Assembly: GCA_900764695.1 (NCBI GenBank)
Contig: CAAFOY010000050.1
Span: forward strand, 1-15,120
From: Lachnospiraceae bacterium
Lineage (GTDB): Bacteria; Bacillota_A; Clostridia; Lachnospirales; Lachnospiraceae
Reading direction: 5' to 3'
DNA length: 15,120 bases
Made by a program: the position numbers and the translations under genes. The notes under the pieces are model-generated. The model searched no databases and was not told where the DNA came from. It saw only the letters and a program-made list of their open reading frames with translations. Positions 1 to 7,251 of the stretch are shown piece after piece; position 1 is the stretch's first letter, and each line of letters opens with the position of its first letter.

Positions 1-172
1 AAAGTTTTTAATCCATTTCAGAATGACGTTAGCCATTCTTCCATCAATTACTGTTGTTTTGGAATTCATCATTTCTGATGACGTTCACTGAAAATCTTAT
101 ATTCATTTTCAGGGATGGTTGCTGTTCAATTATCAATGTTCTTGTTTTGCTTGTTGCCGTTTCAGCAGCAAC
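1..172 (-). ncRNA. probable rRNA operon leader (pre-16S), running off the left edge
   Basis: No protein-coding pattern is seen here. On the minus strand, downstream of two strong promoters, the sequence folds into successive hairpins. They are a 7-bp stem at 153-172 with one wobble pair, an 8-bp perfect stem at 88-95/105-112, and a 6-bp stem closed by a GAAA tetraloop at 66-81. Between them, minus-strand 143-117 reads AAGAACATTGATAATTGAAC. This resembles the stretch I know from Firmicutes rRNA operons ahead of the 16S and 23S genes (ACATTGAAAACTGAA-like). The leader ends in an AT-rich stretch at position 1, where a 16S gene could begin. An approximate direct repeat (14-30 and 70-85, sharing ATGACGTT) is also present. 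The rRNA identity is inferred from promoter strength, leader structure and the boxA-region-like string. Another structured stable RNA is possible. Confidence 0.5.
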
Positions 173-178
173 TCGTTT

Positions 179-207
179 ATATTATCACGATTGCTCTGCT
201 TTGTCAA
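179..207 (-). promoter_or_regulatory. sigma-A promoter P2 of the probable rRNA operon
   Basis: On the minus strand the -35 is TTGACA (207-202), the spacer is 17 nt and the -10 is TAATAT (184-179). The -35 is a perfect consensus. Transcription should start near 172, which is the outer edge of the first leader hairpin. The DNA upstream of the -35 (208-235) is A-rich on this strand, as expected of an UP element. Confidence 0.75.
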
Positions 208-296
208 CAACTTTTTTATATTTTTCTTCGTTATTCAAAACTTAAAATCAATTAAATTTTTCTGTCTGAACTGCTGTCTCAACAGTCAGCTTGTGT

Positions 297-325
297 ATAA
301 TACTACGTATTTCGACTGTTGTCAA
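297..325 (-). promoter_or_regulatory. sigma-A promoter P1, tandem upstream promoter
   Basis: On the minus strand the -35 is TTGACA (325-320), the spacer is 17 nt and the -10 is TATTAT (302-297). It lies 118 bp upstream of the second promoter, in the same direction. Upstream of its -35, at about 330-356, the minus strand is nearly all A and T with long A runs, like an UP element. Tandem strong promoters of this kind are typical of stable-RNA operons in Firmicutes. Confidence 0.75.
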
Positions 326-659
326 CATGCTTTTTTAATTTTTTTATTTTTATGTATTTGTCAATTAAATCTAACTGCAATTATTACTTCTAGCGATCTT
401 TGTCATCCTACATTAATAGAATTAGTTTTACTTATTATTCAAATATAATATCAGTATGACTTTATCTGTGTTGTATTTAACTTGTTTTAATTTATATTCT
501 AAAATCAATCTGTCTGGTACCTATTAATACTTTATGTTAGATTGGATTTGTTTTTTATTCTAAAATATCATTTTACTATTTACGGATTATTTTCTTTTTT
601 CTATTTTTTACCGTAAAAATTTTTAAGCTATTTCCTTCTTTTTAATATTATGTAAACTA
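326..659. other. AT-rich intergenic region, no gene
   Basis: No reading frame with a ribosome binding site or protein-like composition is visible; plus-strand frames here only translate T-rich DNA. The part next to 326 is likely the UP element of P1. An 11-bp repeat TATTCTAAAAT occurs at 495-505 and 556-566. A short inverted repeat TTTACGG/CCGTAAA spans 579-617, and a near-palindrome TTTTTACCGTAAAAA lies at 605-619. These may be weak terminator or operator sequences; nothing firm can be said. Confidence 0.5.
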
Positions 660-700
660 AATTACGGATTATCCCAATTTAGTTAGAATAATCCGTAATT
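660..700. terminator. 13-bp hairpin, probable terminator of the pth-mfd-lipoprotein-SDR transcript
   Basis: A perfect 13-bp inverted repeat has arms AATTACGGATTAT (660-672) and ATAATCCGTAATT (688-700) with a 15-nt loop. It lies 24 bp past the stop codon of the SDR gene. On the minus strand the stem is followed by TTTAGTTT, a moderate T tract. On the plus strand it is followed by a stronger T-rich tract, so it may work in both directions and insulate the rRNA-type promoters. TTAGTTTACATAA directly after the minus-strand stem is repeated after the murC terminator. Confidence 0.6.
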
Positions 701-724
701 ATTTTTAATTTTTTTATTTATTAT

Positions 725-1525
725 CTATGGTCTTTGGCCTAAGGCTCCTTCGAGTGTAAGCGTTTCGCCACTCATATATTTAAAGTCTGGAGAAGCAAGC
801 TGTACACATACGCGACCTATTTCTTTCTCCACGTCTCCAAAATGTCCCATTGGTGGTGTTTTTACATTTGCTTTAAATGCATCCGGATAAGCTTTTTCAA
901 AATTTTCAAGCTGAGCTGTCCATGCAAGTGGGCATACTACATTTGCATTTATGCCGTCTGCTGCCCATTCGGTTGCAGCAACTCTTGTAAGTCCTCTGAT
1001 TCCTTCTTTTGCTGCAGCATAAGCACACTGTCCATAGTTTCCAAATAGTCCTGCACCTGATGCAAAATTAATTACAGAGCCTTTTGTTTCTTTTAAATAC
1101 GGATAGCATTCTTTCATATAGTAGAAAGCCGCATAAACTCCTGAATACATTGCGAGATCAAATTGTTGTGTTGTATGATCTGCTATTGTTACTCCTGAAG
1201 CTGATGCCTGTGCATTATTTATTAACACATCAATTCTTCCAAACTCATCTATTGTTTGCTTTACTACATTTGCAACAACAGTTTCATTGTCTGTTCCGGC
1301 ATTTATGTCAGCCTGAATTGGCAATACTTTTATTCCGTATTTGCTTTCCAATTCTTCTTTTGCGTCTGTAAGTTTTTTAACGTTACGTCCTGTAAGTACC
1401 AAATTGGCACCTTCTTTTGCATAAGCCGTTGCTATTCCGTAACCTATTGAACCACAGCTTCCATCCTGCAATACTGCTCTTCCTCCACCTGTTATAATGG
1501 CTGTCTTTCCTGTTAAAAATCCCAT
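725..1525 (-). CDS. short-chain dehydrogenase/reductase (SDR) family oxidoreductase, divergent
   Basis: This is a predicted cytosolic NAD(P)-dependent oxidoreductase of 266 residues; the substrate is unknown. The Rossmann glycine motif begins TGGG at residues 12-15 but is split by about nine extra residues before GSIGYG (25-30). Arg47 after strand 2 (TGRN) suggests NADPH. NNAQ at 103-106 replaces the usual NNAG. Ser156, Tyr169 and Lys173 form the catalytic triad. By eye, the position of the tetrad Asn is Gly129. I start it at ATG 1525, preceded by AAAGGAG with 8-nt spacing. A longer in-frame reading back to 1621 would overlap the 3' end of the upstream lipoprotein gene and lacks such a site. 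It starts 17 nt after that lipoprotein gene, so it is probably co-transcribed. FabG-like or hydroxysteroid dehydrogenase activity cannot be told from sequence. Confidence 0.88.
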   Translation of the reverse strand: MGFLTGKTAIITGGGRAVLQDGSCGSIGYGIATAYAKEGANLVLTGRNVKKLTDAKEELESKYGIKVLPIQADINAGTDNETVVANVVKQTIDEFGRIDVLINNAQASASGVTIADHTTQQFDLAMYSGVYAAFYYMKECYPYLKETKGSVINFASGAGLFGNYGQCAYAAAKEGIRGLTRVAATEWAADGINANVVCPLAWTAQLENFEKAYPDAFKANVKTPPMGHFGDVEKEIGRVCVQLASPDFKYMSGETLTLEGALGQRP

Positions 1526-1542
1526 ATCAGTTTCTCCTTTCT

Positions 1543-2292
1543 TTACTCTTCCATTATTTTTTCTGAAAAGTTTATTTTGCCCCAAGGTTCTTCCATTACA
1601 ATTGTAACTTTGCTTTTCCATTGTTGATACATTTCATCTGCGCTATTTTTTTCTTTTGCGTTTAATATATCTTCAACTTTTTTTGCAATTTTTTCTTTTT
1701 TGTAAATTTCAACTAGTCTTTCTTTACTAATATTAACTTTTGATAACATTTTTTCGCTGGAATTTTCTAAATAGTAGTCAGCTTCTTCATTTGCCTCGCT
1801 TTCTTCTTCTGCACTCAAGGACACGTCATATTTTGAAGCTTCCTCGTATAATGCCTGTCTTTCGCAAATATTGCTAAGTATCTGGCTTTTTACTCCTTCT
1901 TCTAGTGTTACACCTATTTTTAGTTTTTTATTCCACTTAAGTTCTTTATTTTTTGACATATAATAAACTTCGTATGTTGCCTGTGTTTTGTAGGCATAAT
2001 ATCGAACTTCATCCATATATATGTCCGCTATGTCTGCTTTAGAATCATTGTCTTCTATTTTTATTCCTATCGATTCTTTTGATGCAACAGTCTGGCTTTC
2101 ACTAGATGGTTGATTATTTTGTTCATTATTATTTTGTGTTAATGAATTTTCTAAATTTGATTCTACTGTTACTGATTCCGTAGTAGCTTCCTTCTGCTTA
2201 TTGGTATCAGGGGATTTGCTACTTGTGCATCCCACTATAGCCATTGCCACTACAAAACATGTAAGTGTAGCCATCATTTTTTTATTTTTCAT
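1543..2292 (-). CDS. SurA/PrsA-like lipoprotein lacking a PPIase domain
   Basis: A 249-residue secreted lipoprotein. A lysine-rich start, a hydrophobic stretch (7-20) and the lipobox AIVGC with Cys22 mark a type II signal peptide, so it should be anchored on the outer face of the membrane. Residues 23-85 are a Ser/Thr/Asn/Gln/Glu-rich linker. Residues 88-245 are helical and charged, with the look of the N-terminal chaperone domain of SurA/PrsA foldases (an ILSNICERQALYEEA-type helix). Foldases of this family normally carry a parvulin domain; none is visible and the chain is too short for one. The ATG at 2292 has AGGAG 8 nt upstream. It follows mfd by 107 nt and precedes the SDR gene by 17 nt. 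A chaperone-like role in the cell envelope is inferred; the family assignment is moderate. Confidence 0.7.
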   Translation of the reverse strand: MKNKKMMATLTCFVVAMAIVGCTSSKSPDTNKQKEATTESVTVESNLENSLTQNNNEQNNQPSSESQTVASKESIGIKIEDNDSKADIADIYMDEVRYYAYKTQATYEVYYMSKNKELKWNKKLKIGVTLEEGVKSQILSNICERQALYEEASKYDVSLSAEEESEANEEADYYLENSSEKMLSKVNISKERLVEIYKKEKIAKKVEDILNAKEKNSADEMYQQWKSKVTIVMEEPWGKINFSEKIMEE

Positions 2293-2399
2293 CGATTCTA
2301 CTCCTGTTTATGCTGCTGTGTTGTTATTTTTGAGATTTGCTCAGCCATAACCATTTTATTGTTATGTTATATTTTTTCCATCATTAGCAATTCTTCTGA

Positions 2400-5300
2400 T
2401 TAACTTCTTTTTAAGCTTCGGATATCTTCAATTACTTTTCGCATATTTTCCATCAATTCATCAGCGTCTTTTGCCGGTTTCATCGGAATATATTCGAAGT
2501 AAGGTGTTTTGTCCGGAATTAATTTTAATCTTCTGTTGTATTTGCTTAGTATTTCCGGTATTTTTTCTGTTTCAATCGGAGCCGTAGGATGCATTGTAAA
2601 TTTAAGTTTTGTCTTATTTCCTGTTATTTCAGTTATATAAGCTTCATGTGCTGTTGCTTTTATGAGTACAATTTTCAACAGATTTTCTACCTGTCTAGGC
2701 ATTTCTCCAAATCTGTCTATTAACTCATCCTGCATATCTTCGTATTCTTCCTGCGTTTCTATGCCTGCAATTCGTTTATACACATCCATCTTCTGGCTCT
2801 CGCTTTTAATATACCCTGCAGGAACGAATGCATCTATAAGTACATCAATTTTTGTTTCAAATTCAAGTGTCGGAGTTTTTCCTTTTCTTACAAGAATTGC
2901 TTCATTTAGCATTTTACAGTACAGATCATAACCTACCGCCTCCATGTGTCCATGTTGCTGCGCTCCAAGTAAATTCCCGGTTCCTCGTATTTCCAAATCT
3001 CTCATGGCAATTTTTACGCCGGAACCTAATTCCGTGAAATTCTTTATTGCACCAAGTCTCTTTTCTGCTACCTCTGATAGCAATTTATTTCTTGTGTACA
3101 TCATAAACGCATATGCAGTCCTATTTGAACGACCTACTCGTCCTCTAAGCTGGTACAACTGAGATAATCCCATTTTTTCTGCATTATGAATTATGATTGT
3201 ATTTGCATTTGAAACATCAATCCCTGTTTCTATTATAGTAGTAGAAACTAATACGTCTATATCTCCATTTACAAAATCATACATAATTGTTTCTAACTGT
3301 CGCTCACTCATTTGACCATGTGCAAATGCTACATTTGCATCAGGCACAAGTCTTTGTATTTCGGCAGCACGTTCTGCTATGTTTTGTACAATATTGTATA
3401 CATAATAAACCTGACCATTTCGTAATAGTTCTCTGTTTATAGCTTCTCTTACGATTTCATCATTATATTCCATTACATATGTCTGTATCGGCATTCTATC
3501 CTGTGGTGGTTCTTCCATAATAGACATATCTCTTATTCCGATAAGACTCATATGCAATGTTCTTGGAATTGGCGTTGCAGTCATCGTTAATACATCTATA
3601 TTATTTTTTAGTTCTTTAATTTTTTCTTTATGTTTTACACCAAATCGTTGTTCTTCATCTATTATAAGCAAACCTAAGTCTTTAAATTTCACGTCTTTTG
3701 AAAGAACTCTGTGGGTTCCGATTACGATATCTACATAACCTTTTTTCAAATCTCTTATTGTCTGCTCCTGATTTGCTTTTGTTCTAAATCTCGAAAGCAT
3801 TTCCACTCTTACAGGAAAATCTTTGAATCTTTGTGTAAATGTCTTGTAATGTTGTTGCGCTAAAACGGTTGTCGGCACAAGGTATACTACCTGTTTATTA
3901 TCCTGTACTGCCTTGAATGCCGCACGTATGGCAACTTCTGTTTTTCCAAATCCTACGTCTCCACATACAAGTCTGTCCATAGTCTTTGTGCTTTCCATAT
4001 CCGCTTTAACCTGAGAAATTACTTCTAACTGGTCATCTGTTTCTTCAAACGGGAACATCTCTTCAAATTCTTTTTGCCATTCTGTGTCCGGACTAAATAC
4101 AAATCCTGTGCTGTCCTGTCTTGTCGCATACAATTCAATTAACTCGTCGGCAATATCTGCCACTGCCTTTTTAACTCTTGTTTTTGTTTTTTTCCATTCA
4201 GTTCCACCTAATTTATTAAGCTTAGGTGGTTTTGCTTCACTGTCAGCATATTTTTGAATCATGTCGAGCTGAGTTGCAAGAATATAGAGATTGCTACCGC
4301 CTTCATATTCTATTTTTATATAATCCTTCACGGTGCGGTCTACTTCAATTTTTTCAATTCCTTTGTAGATTCCAAGTCCGTGATTTTCATGTACAACATA
4401 ATCTCCTATATTTAAATCTGAAAAATCTGAAATATGTGTACCTGAATAATTATGTTTCTTTCTTCTTTTTTTCTTTTTCTCACCAAAAATATCAGTATCA
4501 CTTATTACTACAAATTTTATCATAGGATAAGCAAAGCCTCCGCGCAGGTGTCCTGTCACTATCATTACTTCTCCACTAAGTGCTTCTCTTTCTTTATCCT
4601 CTTCGTAAAATGCACTTATGCCAAATCCGCGTAAATCTTCTGCTAGTCTTTTTGCCCTCGTCAGGCTTGCACAAACCATTATTACTTGATATTTTTGTTT
4701 TTTATATTTTTTTAAATCCTCAACTAGCATTTCAAATTTGTTATTATAAGGGCTTATTGTTTTTGCTTCTACAGATGCAATTTCATCTACTGTAAAATTC
4801 TTTACAGTCTGATCCAATGAAGTAAATAGCACTTTCTTTACTGAGTCTAGCTTACTTTCGATTGTTTTTCTACTCCACACAATGTCAGTCTGTCCTGGCA
4901 AAACGTAACCTTTTTCTAAACGATTGCTCATGCTGTCTCTAAATTCCGTCTCAACAGCTTTCATCTGCTCATCAACTCTTTTTGGCTCGTCTATAAAGAA
5001 CGCCGCATCTTTTAAATAGTCAATAAAGCTTACCATTCCATCATAGAAATAGTTTACATAACTATCAAATGACATTCCATTTTCATTTATTTCTTCATTA
5101 TCTATAAATTCTTTTATTATAACTTCAAGTCTATGCGCTTCTTCTGTTTTAAATTGTTTTCTAAGTGCTTCAGAATTTTTCTTTAAGTCTTTTTTTATTT
5201 TATCAATTCCGGCTCTTATTTCTTCTTTTGTTAATACATAGTCAGTTGCCGGATATATTGTTATTTTTTCAAGATTTTCTATTGATCTTTGTGTTTCTAC

Positions 5301-5912
5301 CTCAAAGCTTTTTATAATATCAACTTCATCATCCCACATGTCAATTCTATATGGCACTTCGTCTGTCAATGTATAAATGTCTATAATACTTCCTCTTATA
5401 GCAAACTGTCCCGGTGACTCTACCTGTTCTGCTCCCTCGTATCCCATTTGAACAAGCTTATGTCTTATTGCATCCATTTCAATAATGCTGCCTTCAGAAA
5501 TTCCCAGAACATTTTCTTTAATTCTGTCTAATGGCATTATTTTATCCATAAGTCCATCTGCTGTAGTCACAATTGTACATGGTTTATCTTCTACAAGTTT
5601 CTTTATGCATTCCAGTCTTTGCTGCAGGATTACGTTTCCATGTACGTCTGCTGAAAAGAATATGAAATCCTTCGCAGGATACAATACAACATTTTTATCA
5701 AATGCTTTTAAATCTTCATAAAGTTCCTTTGCTTTTGTTCCACTAAAAGTAACGATGACTTTATTTTTGTAGCCATCGCTTAATCCTGTTATAAAATGTG
5801 CAAGCTGAGAATCCGCACACCCTGTTACCTGACATGTTTTTCCTGTATCAAGGCATTCCTTAGCGCGTTCAAATCCATTTAATTTTTGTAGTGGATAAAA
5901 AAATGTATTCAT
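2400..5912 (-). CDS. mfd: transcription-repair coupling factor Mfd
   Basis: A cytosolic ATP-driven DNA translocase that pushes stalled RNA polymerase off damaged DNA and recruits UvrA. The protein is 1170 residues, normal for the family. In order: a UvrB-like N-terminal module (about 1-330); the CarD-like RNA polymerase interaction domain from about 499 (GDYVVHENHGLG); helicase domain 1 with Walker A GDVGFGKT (about 650) and Walker B DEEQ (about 751); helicase domain 2 with TTIIETGIDV and QLRGRVGRSNR (about 921, part of the TRG translocation region); and a C-terminal regulatory domain. I start at ATG 5912, which follows AAGGAAGGA and gives the family-typical N-terminus MNTFFYPL. An in-frame extension to 5984 adds 24 residues with no ribosome site and overlaps a leader hairpin. 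It lies 106 nt after pth in the same direction. Confidence 0.97.
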   Translation of the reverse strand: MNTFFYPLQKLNGFERAKECLDTGKTCQVTGCADSQLAHFITGLSDGYKNKVIVTFSGTKAKELYEDLKAFDKNVVLYPAKDFIFFSADVHGNVILQQRLECIKKLVEDKPCTIVTTADGLMDKIMPLDRIKENVLGISEGSIIEMDAIRHKLVQMGYEGAEQVESPGQFAIRGSIIDIYTLTDEVPYRIDMWDDEVDIIKSFEVETQRSIENLEKITIYPATDYVLTKEEIRAGIDKIKKDLKKNSEALRKQFKTEEAHRLEVIIKEFIDNEEINENGMSFDSYVNYFYDGMVSFIDYLKDAAFFIDEPKRVDEQMKAVETEFRDSMSNRLEKGYVLPGQTDIVWSRKTIESKLDSVKKVLFTSLDQTVKNFTVDEIASVEAKTISPYNNKFEMLVEDLKKYKKQKYQVIMVCASLTRAKRLAEDLRGFGISAFYEEDKEREALSGEVMIVTGHLRGGFAYPMIKFVVISDTDIFGEKKKKRRKKHNYSGTHISDFSDLNIGDYVVHENHGLGIYKGIEKIEVDRTVKDYIKIEYEGGSNLYILATQLDMIQKYADSEAKPPKLNKLGGTEWKKTKTRVKKAVADIADELIELYATRQDSTGFVFSPDTEWQKEFEEMFPFEETDDQLEVISQVKADMESTKTMDRLVCGDVGFGKTEVAIRAAFKAVQDNKQVVYLVPTTVLAQQHYKTFTQRFKDFPVRVEMLSRFRTKANQEQTIRDLKKGYVDIVIGTHRVLSKDVKFKDLGLLIIDEEQRFGVKHKEKIKELKNNIDVLTMTATPIPRTLHMSLIGIRDMSIMEEPPQDRMPIQTYVMEYNDEIVREAINRELLRNGQVYYVYNIVQNIAERAAEIQRLVPDANVAFAHGQMSERQLETIMYDFVNGDIDVLVSTTIIETGIDVSNANTIIIHNAEKMGLSQLYQLRGRVGRSNRTAYAFMMYTRNKLLSEVAEKRLGAIKNFTELGSGVKIAMRDLEIRGTGNLLGAQQHGHMEAVGYDLYCKMLNEAILVRKGKTPTLEFETKIDVLIDAFVPAGYIKSESQKMDVYKRIAGIETQEEYEDMQDELIDRFGEMPRQVENLLKIVLIKATAHEAYITEITGNKTKLKFTMHPTAPIETEKIPEILSKYNRRLKLIPDKTPYFEYIPMKPAKDADELMENMRKVIEDIRSLKRS

Positions 5913-5935
5913 TGTGTCCTTCCTTATTGTTTTAA

Positions 5936-5983
5936 TGATGCCAGAATTGTGGCGGCGTAGCATGAAACAATCCGTAGGCATCA
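5936..5983 (-). promoter_or_regulatory. stem-loop in the pth-mfd intergenic leader
   Basis: An imperfect 48-bp hairpin lies just upstream of the mfd ribosome binding site. Outer arms TGATGCC (5936-5942) and GGCATCA (5977-5983) enclose a small internal loop, then inner arms GAATTGT (5944-5950) and ACAATCC (5967-5973) pair with one wobble, leaving a 16-nt loop. It is more GC-rich than its surroundings. No T run follows on the minus strand, so it is not a normal terminator. A role in mRNA processing or translation control of mfd is possible but unproven. Confidence 0.5.
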
Positions 5984-6018
5984 AAGTTGTGAGTTTTTAA
6001 CCTCAACATTATTTTAAT

Positions 6019-6573
6019 TTAGTTATATTTGTTCATTGCAGTCTCAATATTTTCTAGAATCATTACTTCAGCAGCTGATGCAGCGTTTCGTACCGCTTCA
6101 TCTACGATTTTTCTTTCCTTGCTACCGAATTTTCCTAACACGTGATTAACCAAATCTCCCTGATTTTCACCTACTCCAACTTTTATTCTCTTAAAGTTTT
6201 GTGTACCGGTATGGGCTATTATACTTTTTAGTCCATTGTGACCACCGGCACTTCCTTTAGCTCTTATTCTTATCTTCCCTACATCTAGACTGATGTCATC
6301 TGCTATTATTATTATTTCCTGTTGTGGGTCTAATTTATAAAAATCCATTACTTCTCTTACAGATTCCCCACTATTATTCATATATGTCTGTGGCTTTACA
6401 AGTATGACCTTTTCATTTCCTATCATTCCTATTCCACAAAGTGCCTTATGTCTTCTTGTATTTACCTGAACTCCCATCTGAGATGCTAATTCATCTATTA
6501 CATCAAATCCTATATTATGTCTTGTCTTGTCATATTTTTTGTCCGGATTTCCAAGTCCTACTATTGCGTACAT
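6019..6573 (-). CDS. pth: peptidyl-tRNA hydrolase
   Basis: Cytosolic enzyme that cleaves the ester bond of peptidyl-tRNA released from ribosomes, recycling tRNA. At 184 residues it has the usual length. The family motifs are intact: GLGNP with Asn9, TRHNIGF with the catalytic His19, KPQTYMNNSGE with Asn67, DD at 92-93, and GGHNG with His112 and Asn113. The ATG at 6573 has AAGGAG 7 nt upstream. The gene heads a probable transcript with mfd, the lipoprotein and the SDR gene; pth next to mfd is a common arrangement in Firmicutes. A -10-like TATAAT lies upstream at 6662-6657. Confidence 0.97.
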   Translation of the reverse strand: MYAIVGLGNPDKKYDKTRHNIGFDVIDELASQMGVQVNTRRHKALCGIGMIGNEKVILVKPQTYMNNSGESVREVMDFYKLDPQQEIIIIADDISLDVGKIRIRAKGSAGGHNGLKSIIAHTGTQNFKRIKVGVGENQGDLVNHVLGKFGSKERKIVDEAVRNAASAAEVMILENIETAMNKYN

Positions 6574-6821
6574 GTATTTTCTCCTTTATTTTTATAAATT
6601 TTTTCTAAAAACCTTCTCATTTATTACTATCTCTTTATCTTTAACATTTTATTATTATTATAGTTTACCCTTTATTGCTCTTTATTTAAAGACTTTTTGG
6701 CAATAAATTAATTTAAACTGCACACAATTTTTTATACATATGACTATTGTGCATAGCACTTCGATGCTACTTTGCTTCTTCTCAGCGATTATACATTCGC
6801 CAAATTTCTAAAATTGTGTAT
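6574..6821. other. non-coding region between spoVG and pth, with inverted repeats
   Basis: No gene is visible. On the minus strand a -10-like TATAAT (6662-6657) could serve pth, but no good -35 stands 16-18 nt away. An inverted repeat TTTATTG (6671-6677)/CAATAAA (6701-6707) overlaps that region. Further left in transcription order, ACACAATTTT (6722-6731) and AAAATTGTGT (6810-6819) form a 10-bp inverted repeat separated by 78 bp. The interior holds a small TAGCA/TGCTA hairpin (about 6753-6768) and a repeated TTATACAT. A small RNA is possible but not supported by a matched promoter and terminator. Confidence 0.4.
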
Positions 6822-6860
6822 AATTAAAAATGGCATAACCACAATCGGGCATGCCATTTT
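6822..6860 (-). terminator. rho-independent terminator of spoVG
   Basis: On the minus strand a perfect 10-bp stem AAAATGGCAT (6860-6851) and ATGCCATTTT (6836-6827), with a 14-nt loop, runs into TTTTTAATT. It begins 38 bp after the spoVG stop codon. It should end the glgC-glgD-spoVG transcript before pth. Confidence 0.8.
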
Positions 6861-6897
6861 AAGATAATAACTATTTTTATTCCAATTTACATTATGT

Positions 6898-7170
6898 CTA
6901 TTCTGGATCTGGTTCTAACAATGCTTTTTCATAAGCTGCTAAAACAATTTCCTGAATTGAATTACGAGTCTGTGAATTGATTGGATGAGCAATATCTCTA
7001 TATTCTCCATCTGCTGCCTTACGACTAGGCATTGCAATAAACAATCCTTTTTCACCTTCTACTACTTTGATGTCGTGAATAACAAATTCATCATCAATTG
7101 TAATTGAAACAACCGCTTTCATCTTGCTTTCTTTTGTCATCTTTCTGACTCTTACATCTGTAATATTCAT
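6898..7170 (-). CDS. spoVG: SpoVG family RNA-binding regulator
   Basis: A 90-residue protein matching SpoVG from end to end: [10 protein letters not shown] at the start, the conserved core [10 protein letters not shown] (about 43-52), and [11 protein letters not shown] (about 59-69). In Bacillus and Staphylococcus the family affects septation in sporulation and gene expression, and it binds nucleic acid. A sporulation role in this organism cannot be read from the window. A strong ribosome site GAGGAGG lies 7 nt upstream of the ATG. The glgD stop is only 81 nt upstream and I found no convincing promoter between them, so it may be read through from glgC-glgD. I saw no sigma-H-type promoter. A clear terminator follows. 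Confidence 0.96.
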   Translation of the reverse strand: MNITDVRVRKMTKESKMKAVVSITIDDEFVIHDIKVVEGEKGLFIAMPSRKAADGEYRDIAHPINSQTRNSIQEIVLAAYEKALLEPDPE

Positions 7171-7251
7171 ATTTTTGCCTCCTCATTGTTTTGTAGAACA
7201 TTACTTTTATTTTTACGCATCAATCATCACATATCAATGCGTCAAATACTT

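Noticed and set aside
188..239. Short minus-strand peptide frame ending near 188 (NNEEKYKKVVDKAEQS)
   Set aside because: It looks protein-like, but it is only 17 codons, is preceded directly by a stop, has no ribosome site, and overlaps the P2 promoter. A-rich DNA gives Lys/Glu-rich frames by chance.
54..448. Two overlapping plus-strand open frames of 63 and 109 codons
   Set aside because: No ribosome site; composition is what T-rich non-coding DNA gives (Phe, Leu, Cys, Ile). The minus strand carries a better explanation, tandem promoters and a structured leader.
725..1621. Longer SDR reading with 32 extra N-terminal residues
   Set aside because: The extension overlaps the end of the lipoprotein gene, is unlike any SDR N-terminus, and the ATG at 1525 has a strong ribosome site.
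5913..5984. 24-residue N-terminal extension of Mfd
   Set aside because: It covers a leader hairpin, lacks a ribosome site, and ATG 5912 has one and gives the usual Mfd N-terminus.
7171..7251. A sigma-H or sigma-A promoter for spoVG
   Set aside because: A TTGACG is present on the minus strand, but no acceptable -10 stands 16-18 nt downstream, and no AGGA/GAAT sigma-H pattern was found.
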